Assembly (NCBI GenBank): GCA_023419055.1 | Contig: JAEZYO010000919.1 | Coordinates: 1 to 5,893 of the forward strand | Length of the DNA: 5,893 nucleotides | From: Pseudomonadota bacterium | GTDB taxonomy: Bacteria > Myxococcota > Polyangia > Polyangiales > Polyangiaceae | Direction of reading: 5' to 3' | Shown here: positions 1 to 5,654 of the stretch, piece by piece | How positions within the stretch are numbered: position 1 is the stretch's first letter | Layout: every line of letters starts with the position of its first letter | The notes under the pieces: generated by a model | What the model saw: the letters and a program-made list of their open reading frames with translations, nothing else | What the model was told of the DNA's origin: nothing | Databases searched by the model: none | Position numbers and translations under genes: made by a program

Positions 1-1499
1 CGAGCCGGCGAGAGCTCTACGGCGTGCTGGATCAAGCCTTCCAGCTGATGGGCATGCTCGATCCGCAAGGGCGCCTGATCCAGGCGAACCGCGCCGCGCT
101 CGAGCTCATCGCCGCCGCGCCCGAGGACGTGCTCGGCAAGCCGCTCTGGGACACGCCCTGGTGGTCCCACTCCGAAGAGCTCCGGGAGCGCTTGAAGCTC
201 GCCGTGGCCGAGGCGGCGCAGGGCAAGCTCGCGCGCTTCTCGGCCACGCACCCGGGCGCCGACGGCGAGCTCCGCTACGTCGACTTCTCGCTCAAGCCCG
301 TCCTCGACGAGCAGCGTCACCCCACCGTGCTGATCGCGGAGGGCCGCGACGTGACCGAGCTCCGGCGCGCGGACGAGGCGAAGCGCGCGCTCGAGAGCCA
401 GCTCGCCCAGGCGCAGAAGATGGACTCTCTGGGCCGCCTGGCGGGCGGGGTCGCGCACGACTTCAACAACCTGTTGACGGCCATCCTCGGCAACCTCGAG
501 CTCGCGAAGCTCGACCTCCCGGAGGACTCGAGCGTGCGCGAGAGCCTCGACCAGATTCAGCACGCGAGTGAAAGCGCGAAGGGGCTCGTGCAGCAGCTCC
601 TGGTCTTCACCCGGAAGCGGCCGTCCGAGCTCATGGTGCTCGATCTCCGCGTGGCCCTCGAGGACATCCTGCGCCTGCTCGGTCGTCTGCTCGGCGCCGA
701 CGTGCGCGTTTCGCTCGATCTCCCGGAGCGCGCCGCTCGGGTGAGGCTCGACCCGCTCCAACTCGAGCAGGTCGTCGTCAACCTGGCGGTGAACGCGCGC
801 GACGCGATGCCCCATGGCGGCGAGCTCCGCATCGCCGTTACGCGCCGGGTTGACGCGAAGGGGGCTCGCGTCGTGCTCACGGTGTCCGACACGGGCGCGG
901 GCATGAGCGAGGACGTGAAGGCTCGCGCGTTCGAGCCGTTCTTCACCACGAAGCCGGTGGGGAAGGGCACGGGCCTCGGTCTCGCGCTCGTGTTCGCGAT
1001 GGTGCAGCAGAATGGGGGCGCCATCGGCGTCGAGAGCCAGCCCGGGGTCGGAACGCGCTTCGAGCTCGAGTTTCCGGAGGCCGAAGCGATCGAGCTCGAA
1101 GCGGAGGAGAGCGTCACCTCGGAGCCGCCGGGCGGCACCGAGACCATTCTGTTGGTCGAGGATCAGCGCGAGCTCAGCCGCTTCGCCCAGCAGAGCCTGC
1201 GGCGCCTCGGCTACACGGTGCACGCCTTCGCGAGCGCCGAGGAGCTCCTCTCGCAACGAGAGCGCGTGCCCGAGGCCGATCTCTTGCTTTCCGACGTCGT
1301 GCTCCCCGGGCTGAGTGGCCCGGCGCTCGCCGACCGCCTGGCGAGCGAACAGCCGGGCCTGCGCGTCCTGTTCGCGAGCGGCTATCACGAGGACGCGCTC
1401 AGGGAGCGCGCGGGCGCGGTCACGGACGGGCGCGTGCTCGCCAAGCCGTTCTCGATCGACGAGCTCGCGTCCGCCATCCGCGCCACCCTCGACTCGTGA
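1..1499 (+). CDS. Hybrid sensor histidine kinase (PAS-HisKA-HATPase-REC), 5' end missing
   Basis: This is a membrane-free (in the visible part) sensor kinase with a fused receiver domain. Residues are counted from the GTG at 24. A PAS domain spans about 5-115, followed by a short coiled linker. The HisKA H-box has GGVAHDFNNLL with phospho-acceptor His145. The ATPase domain shows an N-box (NLAVNARDAMP, Asn257), DTGAGM at 289-294, FEPFFTTK and GKGTGLGL at 313-320. The C-terminal receiver (about 373-488) keeps the acidic pair E379-D380, phospho-acceptor Asp424, Ser452 and Lys474. The reading frame stays open upstream of 24 to the window edge and encodes SRRELYG, which continues the usual lead-in helix of a PAS domain. 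The true start is therefore probably outside the window and GTG 24 is not the start. The kinase would autophosphorylate on His145 and pass phosphate to Asp424 or to a separate regulator. Family assignment is firm; the signal and partner are unknown. Confidence 0.95.
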   Translation, partial: SRRELYGVLDQAFQLMGMLDPQGRLIQANRAALELIAAAPEDVLGKPLWDTPWWSHSEELRERLKLAVAEAAQGKLARFSATHPGADGELRYVDFSLKPVLDEQRHPTVLIAEGRDVTELRRADEAKRALESQLAQAQKMDSLGRLAGGVAHDFNNLLTAILGNLELAKLDLPEDSSVRESLDQIQHASESAKGLVQQLLVFTRKRPSELMVLDLRVALEDILRLLGRLLGADVRVSLDLPERAARVRLDPLQLEQVVVNLAVNARDAMPHGGELRIAVTRRVDAKGARVVLTVSDTGAGMSEDVKARAFEPFFTTKPVGKGTGLGLALVFAMVQQNGGAIGVESQPGVGTRFELEFPEAEAIELEAEESVTSEPPGGTETILLVEDQRELSRFAQQSLRRLGYTVHAFASAEELLSQRERVPEADLLLSDVVLPGLSGPALADRLASEQPGLRVLFASGYHEDALRERAGAVTDGRVLAKPFSIDELASAIRATLDS

Positions 1500-1523
1500 A
1501 ATTGCTTGGACGCGCGGCCCGAC

Positions 1524-2243
1524 TCAGCGCGGCGGCTCGCCGTCGACGAGCGGGAGCGCCTCGGCGCCGAACACTTCCGAGAAGTGCGCGTAGGCGCGCT
1601 CGGCGGCGGCGCGCACGTCCGGGCGGCCGTGGCCGAGCGACGCGACCGAGGCGACCGGGTATTGTGAAATGCCGCAGGGTACGATCAAGCGGAACCAGTC
1701 GAGGTCGGTCGTGAGGTTCAACGCGAAGCCGTGCATCGTGACCCAGCGCGAGATCCGGACGCCGATCGCGCCGAGCTTCGCGGGCGAGGTGGCTTGCTCG
1801 GGGCCGCGCCAGAGCAGTGGATTTCCGGCGTCGGTCCACAGCCCGACGAAGCCTTCGTACGCTCCCGTGGCGATGCCGTACTCGGCGGTGAGGCGCCGCA
1901 TCACCTCGGTCAGATCCTTCACGTAGCGGCGGACGTCCTGGCGATCGGGCGCAAGATCGAGGATCGGGTAGGCGACGAGCTGACCCGGCGCGTGCAAGGT
2001 CACGTCGCCGCCGCGCCCGGTCTCGGAGATCTCGACGCCTCGCTCGGCGAGCGCGGCGCGCGATACGAGGAGGTGCTCGGGCTTCGTCCCTCGACCGAGC
2101 GTGATCACGGGCTCGTGCTCCAGGAACAGGAGCGTGTCGCCGATTTGGCCGGCCTTGCGCGCCTCGAACAGCTCGAGCATGAGCTCGTGCGTGGGCGCGT
2201 AGCGGCGCCGGCCCAGGTAATAGCCGTGGAAGGTGCGCGACAC
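1524..2243 (-). CDS. lipB: Octanoyltransferase LipB (lipoate biosynthesis)
   Basis: LipB transfers octanoyl from acyl carrier protein to the lipoyl domains of 2-oxoacid dehydrogenases and the glycine cleavage H protein; LipA then inserts the sulfurs. It acts in the cytoplasm. The 239-residue product has the family landmarks in order: LEHEPVITLGRG (41-52), the substrate-site block RGGDVTLHAPGQLVAYPI (77-94), catalytic Lys156 in KLGAIGVR, MHGFALNL (170-177), and catalytic Cys190 in VPCGISQYPVASV. Both catalytic residues are present. It carries about 15 extra residues just before Lys156 (about 137-155) compared with the E. coli enzyme as I recall it. The start is GTG at 2243-2241, with GGAG eight bases upstream. 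It begins 5 bases after the stop of the HD-GYP gene, so it is probably co-transcribed and coupled with it. It ends 24 bases from the convergent kinase gene. lipA is not in the window. Confidence 0.95.
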   Translation of the reverse strand: MSRTFHGYYLGRRRYAPTHELMLELFEARKAGQIGDTLLFLEHEPVITLGRGTKPEHLLVSRAALAERGVEISETGRGGDVTLHAPGQLVAYPILDLAPDRQDVRRYVKDLTEVMRRLTAEYGIATGAYEGFVGLWTDAGNPLLWRGPEQATSPAKLGAIGVRISRWVTMHGFALNLTTDLDWFRLIVPCGISQYPVASVASLGHGRPDVRAAAERAYAHFSEVFGAEALPLVDGEPPR

Positions 2244-2248
2244 GCGCG

Positions 2249-3748
2249 CTACTCCGGGACCTCGACGCCGGAGTCGCGCTGCTCGTCCCGGTGCTGGTCG
2301 ATGCGCTCGGTGAAGACGCTGGCCACCTCGGGGTCGAACTGGAGGCCCGAGCAGCGGATGAGCTCGTTCAGCGTGACCTCGTGCGGCAGCGCGCGGCGGT
2401 ACGCGCGGTCGCTGGTCATGGCGTCGTAGGTGTCGGCGACGGAGATGATGCGCGCGATGAGCGGGATGTCCTTGCCCGCGAGCCCGAGCGGGTAGCCGCG
2501 CCCGTCCCAGCGCTCGTGGTGGAGGTAAACTCCGGGGATCACTGGCCCGAGGAATTTGATCGGATCGAGGATGTCGCGCCCGTACACCGGGTGACGCTTG
2601 AAGATCTCGTACTCGTCTTGCGTGAGCTTGCCGGCCTTGTTCAGGTTCATCACGCAGCCGATCTTGCCGATGTCGTGCATCAGCGCCGCGTTCTTGACCA
2701 CCTCGACCTGATCTTCCGGGAGCCCGAGCCAGCGCGCGAGCGCCGCGGCGTAGACCGCCACGCGCTCGGAGTGCCCGGCGGTGTAGCGATCCATCTTGTC
2801 GATGGTGCGGGCGAGCCCCTGGATGGTCTGGGCGAACGTCGCCTGCAGGTCCTCGTAGAGGCGCGCGTTCTCGATGGCCGCGGCAGCGCGCGACGCGATG
2901 ATGCTGAGCAGCTTGCGCTGCCCCTCGTCGAAGCGCTTGCTCGCGGTGAGCGACACCACGGCGATGAAGCCCATCACCCGCTCCCGCATCTTGAGCGGCA
3001 CGACGGCGACGCTCGAGACGTGGCGCGACGGGTGCTCGGCGAAGAGCTCGCGCGCGCGCGCCGAGTGCTCGATCAAGAACCCGGCGCCCTTGAGCCGCTC
3101 GATCACCAGCGCGGCGTCGATCAGGCCGAGCTCTTCACCCTCGGGGATGTCGGCGGAGTGCTCGACGCTGCGCTGGAAGTAGCCGCCCTCGCCGTTGTCG
3201 AGCCAGGTGGTGACGAGGTCGGCGCGCACCTCGTTGAGCGCGCTGTCCGCCACGGTGGCGATCACCTCGTCGAGCGAGAGGCTCGCCGCGATGGCCTCGC
3301 TCACGCGGTAGAGGGAGAGCGCCTCGCGCAGGCGCAGGTTCTCGGCCGTCAGCCGCTTCTTCTCCAGGCCGCGCTGCACGATGTGCACGATCTCTTCGAC
3401 CTTGAACGGCTTCAAAATGTAGTCGTAGGCGCCGCGCTTCATCGCGTCGATCGCCGTCTCGACCGTGCCGAAGCCCGTCATGATGACCGTCAGCGTGTCG
3501 GGGTGCGCCTTGCCCACCTCGCGCAGGAGCTCGAGACCGCCCATCTTGGGCATCTTGAGGTCGCTGATGATCATGTCGTAGCGAGCGCGCTCGAGCTCCG
3601 ACACCGCGCTCGAGCCGTCCTCGGCCGTGCGCACGATGTAACCTTCCATGCCGAGGAAGTCGGCAATGATGTCCCGAATGAACTTCTCGTCATCGACGAC
3701 GAGAACGCGGGGACGGTCTTCGGGATAGCTCGAATCGAGCTGAGTCAT
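2249..3748 (-). CDS. REC-GAF-HD-GYP response regulator, predicted cyclic-di-GMP phosphodiesterase
   Basis: The 499-residue protein has three domains. The receiver (about 13-128) has acidic Asp19-Asp20, phospho-acceptor Asp63 in ISDLKMP, Thr91 and Lys113 in LKPF. A helical linker (about 128-148) leads into a GAF domain (about 149-297). The HD-GYP domain (about 305-490) keeps all key positions: His326 (GHSERV), His358-Asp359 and Lys362 (MHDIGK), His386 (RHP), His410-His411, the GYP loop DGRGYP (415-420) and Asp439 (ADTYDAMTSDR). An intact set like this normally means hydrolysis of cyclic-di-GMP in the cytoplasm, switched by phosphorylation of the receiver and possibly by a ligand of the GAF domain. 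The ATG at 3748-3746 is used because it gives the full receiver; no good Shine-Dalgarno precedes it. The start lies in a 35-bp tandem duplication. The cognate kinase could be the neighbouring hybrid kinase, which is inference. Confidence 0.95.
   Translation of the reverse strand: MTQLDSSYPEDRPRVLVVDDEKFIRDIIADFLGMEGYIVRTAEDGSSAVSELERARYDMIISDLKMPKMGGLELLREVGKAHPDTLTVIMTGFGTVETAIDAMKRGAYDYILKPFKVEEIVHIVQRGLEKKRLTAENLRLREALSLYRVSEAIAASLSLDEVIATVADSALNEVRADLVTTWLDNGEGGYFQRSVEHSADIPEGEELGLIDAALVIERLKGAGFLIEHSARARELFAEHPSRHVSSVAVVPLKMRERVMGFIAVVSLTASKRFDEGQRKLLSIIASRAAAAIENARLYEDLQATFAQTIQGLARTIDKMDRYTAGHSERVAVYAAALARWLGLPEDQVEVVKNAALMHDIGKIGCVMNLNKAGKLTQDEYEIFKRHPVYGRDILDPIKFLGPVIPGVYLHHERWDGRGYPLGLAGKDIPLIARIISVADTYDAMTSDRAYRRALPHEVTLNELIRCSGLQFDPEVASVFTERIDQHRDEQRDSGVEVPE
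2252..2255 (-). promoter_or_regulatory. Shine-Dalgarno sequence of lipB
   Basis: On the minus strand the sequence reads GGAG, then an 8-base spacer, then the GTG start of lipB. The motif lies in the last codons of the HD-GYP gene, just before its TAG stop (2251-2249). This supports the GTG start and suggests lipB is translated by ribosomes finishing the upstream gene. It is the clearest ribosome binding site visible at any start in the window. Confidence 0.65.
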
Positions 3749-3790
3749 GCCGGGTCGGGGTAGCTCGAATCGAGCTGAGTCATGCCGGGT
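3721..3790. repeat. 35-bp tandem direct duplication spanning the HD-GYP start
   Basis: Positions 3721-3755 and 3756-3790 are two head-to-tail copies of a 35-bp unit. They differ at one base (A at 3725, G at 3760), which is synonymous at the tyrosine codon 8 of the shared N-terminus. The perfectly identical core is 32 bp (3726-3757 and 3761-3792). Each copy contains the start codon, about seven bases before it and the first nine codons. The high identity suggests a recent slippage or unequal-crossover event. Confidence 0.95.
3745..3783 (-). other. 12-codon upstream reading frame overlapping the HD-GYP start
   Basis: An upstream ATG at 3783-3781 opens a frame encoding MTQLDSSYPDPA and ends at TGA 3747-3745. 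The stop overlaps the HD-GYP start codon as ATGA. Its first nine residues, MTQLDSSYP, are identical to those of the HD-GYP protein because the region is a tandem duplication of 35 bp, which is not a multiple of three and so shifts the frame. It could act as a coupled leader or be a silent by-product of the duplication. No Shine-Dalgarno sequence is visible before it, so translation is unproven. Confidence 0.4.
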
Positions 3791-3830
3791 CGTCGTTGGA
3801 ACGTTCGCTACCAGGATAACAGAAAGCCCG

Positions 3831-3851
3831 GCGCGATCTCTGATGTCGCGC
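3831..3851 (-). terminator. Hairpin downstream of the protease gene, possible weak terminator
   Basis: GCGCGA (3831-3836) and TCGCGC (3846-3851) form a perfect 6-bp stem with a 9-base loop. Read on the minus strand, the stem is followed after CGGG by CTTTCTGTT, a poor T-rich run. The position, 48 bases after the protease stop and before the HD-GYP start, fits an intrinsic terminator or a leader structure. The short stem, the four-base gap and the broken T-run make it weak. Confidence 0.25.
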
Positions 3852-3898
3852 TCCCGGCCGGTCGGGGGCTCCCGCAGCGGCGCCCAGATCGAGACGGC

Positions 3899-4495
3899 TC
3901 AGCCGCGTTGACCGAGCAAACCGCCGAGCCCGCGACGCCCCACGAGGGGATCGTGGCTCTTCAGGAAGCTCAAATTCAGCGTGTTGATCACCGCGTGCGC
4001 GGCCAGAGGACCGGCCAGCGAACCCGTGAGCGAGAACATGGCGCCGAAGGCGAGCCCCACGAGCGTGGCCCACGCGACCCAAACCCAACGGCTCGGCCCC
4101 GGGAGTTGGTGCACCACTCCGAAAACCAGCGCCTGACCGAACAGGCCGAGCCAGGGCTGAAGCAACCCCCGAAAGAGGAGCTCTTCGCCGAGCGAGCTCG
4201 ATACTGCCAGGGCGACGATGCCGACGAAGGGGACCCCACGGGCGAGCGGCCTGAGCTCGAGGTGGAGGTTTCGTGCCCACGCGAAACGCGGCACCATCAT
4301 GCGAGTCGCGACGGCGACGAGCGCGCCGAACGCCATCCCGATGGCCACGCTGTAGACGTGGCTCGTGAGTCCCGGGAGCGTGAGCCACGGGGCCGGGTGC
4401 AGGAAAGGCGAGGAGTCGCGGAGGAAGAGCGCCGCCGCGGCTGCGACTGCCGCCATGATGCCGTAAGCGGCAGCAAACCAGCCCCAACGAGTCAT
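3899..4495 (-). CDS. CPBP-family (CAAX-type) intramembrane metalloprotease
   Basis: The 198-residue product is a multi-pass membrane protein with hydrophobic segments at about 5-25, 45-68, 86-102, 112-128, 137-158 and 161-178. It has the three motifs of the CPBP/Abi family: EELLFR with Glu104, Glu105 and Arg109 (motif 1), FGVVH with Phe125 and His129 (motif 2), and HAVIN with His167 and Asn171 (motif 3). These residues form the putative metal-dependent active site in the membrane. Bacterial members have varied and often unknown substrates, so prenyl-protein processing should not be assumed. The frame is open much further upstream, but that part is antisense to the sigma factor. I chose the ATG at 4495-4493 because it directly precedes the first membrane segment; an ATG at 4534-4532 adds 13 residues and is possible. 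It is divergent from the sigma factor gene. Function is unassigned beyond the family. Confidence 0.85.
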   Translation of the reverse strand: MTRWGWFAAAYGIMAAVAAAAALFLRDSSPFLHPAPWLTLPGLTSHVYSVAIGMAFGALVAVATRMMVPRFAWARNLHLELRPLARGVPFVGIVALAVSSSLGEELLFRGLLQPWLGLFGQALVFGVVHQLPGPSRWVWVAWATLVGLAFGAMFSLTGSLAGPLAAHAVINTLNLSFLKSHDPLVGRRGLGGLLGQRG

Positions 4496-4562
4496 GGCTC
4501 GGCCAACTATCGCACTTTCCGCCCGAGGTCGCATCCCCTCTCGGCCGGAGCGCACCACTTCG

Positions 4563-4571
4563 TGTAGATTC
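4563..4571 (+). promoter_or_regulatory. TGTAGATTC element, possible -10 box of the sigma factor gene
   Basis: TAGATT (4565-4570) matches the TATAAT consensus at four of six positions and is AT-rich in a GC-rich intergenic gap. The same nine bases recur before mnmA. It lies only nine bases before the TTG start, so a transcript starting from it would be nearly leaderless, which agrees with the lack of a Shine-Dalgarno sequence. No -35 box is recognisable 16-18 bases upstream. Confidence 0.3.
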
Positions 4572-4579
4572 ACTCGCGC

Positions 4580-5290
4580 TTGGCCACCTCGGTCGACCAG
4601 GGAGTAATCCGCGAGCGCGTCGAATCCGCGCTCGACCTGGTCGATACCATCGCGCGACAAGTGTCCCGCGCCCTCGGCGCGGCGGTCGAGCTCGACGAAT
4701 TGAAGAGCTTCGGGCGCGAGGGGCTCTTCGATGCGGCGCGCCGTTTCGACCCGAGCCGCGAGGTCCCGTTCCGAGGCTACGCGAGTTTTCGAGTGCGCGG
4801 CGCCATCGTGGACGGCGTGCGCTCGACCGCGAGGTTGCCCCGTCGCGTGCACGAGAAGCTGAACGGTCTCTCGGCCGCTCAGCAGGCGAGCGAGGGCGCG
4901 TTCGAGGACACCTGCGGCCCGAACCGCGCGCCCGTCACGGCCGCTGCCGCCGAGCAGGCTCTCGGTCAACACCTCGCCGCCATGGCGACGGCCATGGCGC
5001 TCGGCCTGGTCGCGCCCATCGCGCAGGGTGAAGAAGGAGAGAAGACCGCCCTCGATCTCTCCGAGGATCCCGAAGCGATAGTCGCCCGGAAGGAGCTCGC
5101 CGGGCTCCTCCGAGACGCGATCGAGGAGCTCCCGGAGCACGAGGGGACGCTCGTGCGGCGTCACTATCTCGAGGGTGACAGGTTCGATCAGGTGGCCGCG
5201 GAGCTCGGGCTCAGCAAGTCCTGGGCGAGCCGACTGCACACGCGCGCCATCCAGAAGCTCACCAAGCGGTTACGGAGCGGAAAAACCTAG
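4580..5290 (+). CDS. RNA polymerase sigma factor, FliA/sigma-28-like
   Basis: The 236-residue protein resembles sigma factors of the FliA/SigD/WhiG branch of the sigma-70 family. Region 2 spans about 10-90: VELDELKSFGREGLFDAARRF contributes core binding, and FRGYASFRVRGAIVDGVRS recalls the FTTYAVQRIRGAMLDELRS segment of FliA that recognises the -10 box. Region 4 spans about 168-232, with the helix-turn-helix at about 201-222 (RFDQVAAELGLSKSWASRLH) for -35 binding. The stretch between them (about 92-165) is alanine-rich and does not look like a standard region 3. An in-frame TAG at 4565-4567 limits the start; TTG at 4580 is the only reasonable start codon after it, and no Shine-Dalgarno is visible. 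It lies 33 bases upstream of an SctI-like gene, which suggests control of a flagellar or type III secretion gene set. Sigma identity is firm; the regulon is inference. Confidence 0.9.
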   Translation: MATSVDQGVIRERVESALDLVDTIARQVSRALGAAVELDELKSFGREGLFDAARRFDPSREVPFRGYASFRVRGAIVDGVRSTARLPRRVHEKLNGLSAAQQASEGAFEDTCGPNRAPVTAAAAEQALGQHLAAMATAMALGLVAPIAQGEEGEKTALDLSEDPEAIVARKELAGLLRDAIEELPEHEGTLVRRHYLEGDRFDQVAAELGLSKSWASRLHTRAIQKLTKRLRSGKT

Positions 5291-5323
5291 CAACCCGCCT
5301 CGGCGTGCGGCCGACCTTCGGGC

Positions 5324-5632
5324 ATGGCCCTCGAAGTCGAAAGCGCGCTCCCTCGAGCGTCCTTCTCCGTCACGAAAACCACCGACCCCTTGCCCCGAGA
5401 GCCCGCGCAGGAGTCATTTTCTCGGGTGCTCGGGGCGCTGGGCGCTCGCGTCGATCAGGGTGAAGCGTTGATGGGGGGCGTCGCTTCCGGCAGGTGGTCG
5501 AGCTCCGACCCCGGGACGCTCATCGCGCTCCAGGCCGGCATTTATCGCTACAGTGAAGTGGTGGATCTCGCGGGGAAGCTCGTGGATCGCGCCTCGAATG
5601 CGGTGCGAACCGTGCTCCAGGCCGGTCATTGA
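5324..5632 (+). CDS. Probable type III secretion inner-rod protein (SctI/YscI-like)
   Basis: This is a small, soluble 102-residue protein without a signal peptide or membrane segment. The N-terminal 30 residues are Pro/Ser/Thr-rich and probably disordered. From about 61 to 102 the pattern SDPGTLIALQ, then an amphipathic helix with YRYSEVVDLAGKLVDRASNAV, resembles the C-terminal helices of SctI/YscI rod proteins, where a DP-L-Q segment precedes a helix ending in a K-to-T/S-rich tail. The size and a single long C-terminal helix pair also resemble the flagellar FliE rod adapter, so FliE is the main alternative. SctI forms the shaft between the export gate and the needle and is itself exported. 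The gene starts 33 bases after the sigma factor stop, likely in one operon, and ends 22 bases before mnmA. No Shine-Dalgarno is obvious. Assignment is by pattern recall only. Confidence 0.5.
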   Translation: MALEVESALPRASFSVTKTTDPLPREPAQESFSRVLGALGARVDQGEALMGGVASGRWSSSDPGTLIALQAGIYRYSEVVDLAGKLVDRASNAVRTVLQAGH

Positions 5633-5641
5633 TGTAGATTC
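5633..5641 (+). promoter_or_regulatory. TGTAGATTC element, possible -10 box of mnmA
   Basis: This is an exact nine-base copy of the element before the sigma factor gene. It begins one base after the stop codon of the SctI-like gene, and TAGATT ends 14 bases before the mnmA ATG. It could give mnmA its own short-leader transcript. No -35 box is visible, and its upstream half would lie in the preceding coding region. Confidence 0.3.
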
Positions 5642-5642
5642 C

Positions 5643-5654
5643 GGGCTCGAGCCC
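5643..5654. repeat. Perfect 12-bp palindrome abutting the mnmA start
   Basis: GGGCTCGAGCCC is a perfect palindrome that ends on the base before the mnmA ATG. It occupies the place where a Shine-Dalgarno sequence would be and lies just after the candidate -10 element, so it could be an operator or affect initiation. In such GC-rich DNA it may also be chance. Confidence 0.35.

Noticed and set aside
1500..1523. Possible bidirectional terminator between the convergent kinase and lipB genes
   Set aside because: The 24 bases contain no stem of useful length and no T-run on either strand.
1731..2429. Plus-strand open frame opposite lipB and the end of the HD-GYP gene
   Set aside because: It crosses two real genes on the other strand and has no recognisable domain.
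2291..3763. Plus-strand open frame of 490 codons opposite the HD-GYP gene
   Set aside because: It is the mirror of a gene with intact REC, GAF and HD-GYP motifs. Its composition (His, Arg, Val, Ala, Asp rich) is typical of an antisense shadow and shows no domain.
3799..3822. TATCCT on the minus strand as a -10 box for the HD-GYP gene
   Set aside because: No -35-like hexamer lies at 16-18 bases upstream and the match is modest, so it is not reported as a promoter.
3780..4567. Long open frames on both strands overlapping the protease gene
   Set aside because: Their products are low-complexity Arg/Pro/Gly/Glu-rich and recognisable as other frames of the membrane protease, which alone has membrane segments and the three catalytic motifs.
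4496..5239. Minus-strand open frame extending the protease gene upstream by about 248 codons, antisense to the sigma factor
   Set aside because: The added sequence is rich in Arg/Glu/Gly with no domain, while the plus strand encodes a clear sigma factor there. GC-rich codon bias leaves antisense frames open. The protease proper begins with its first membrane segment at 4495.
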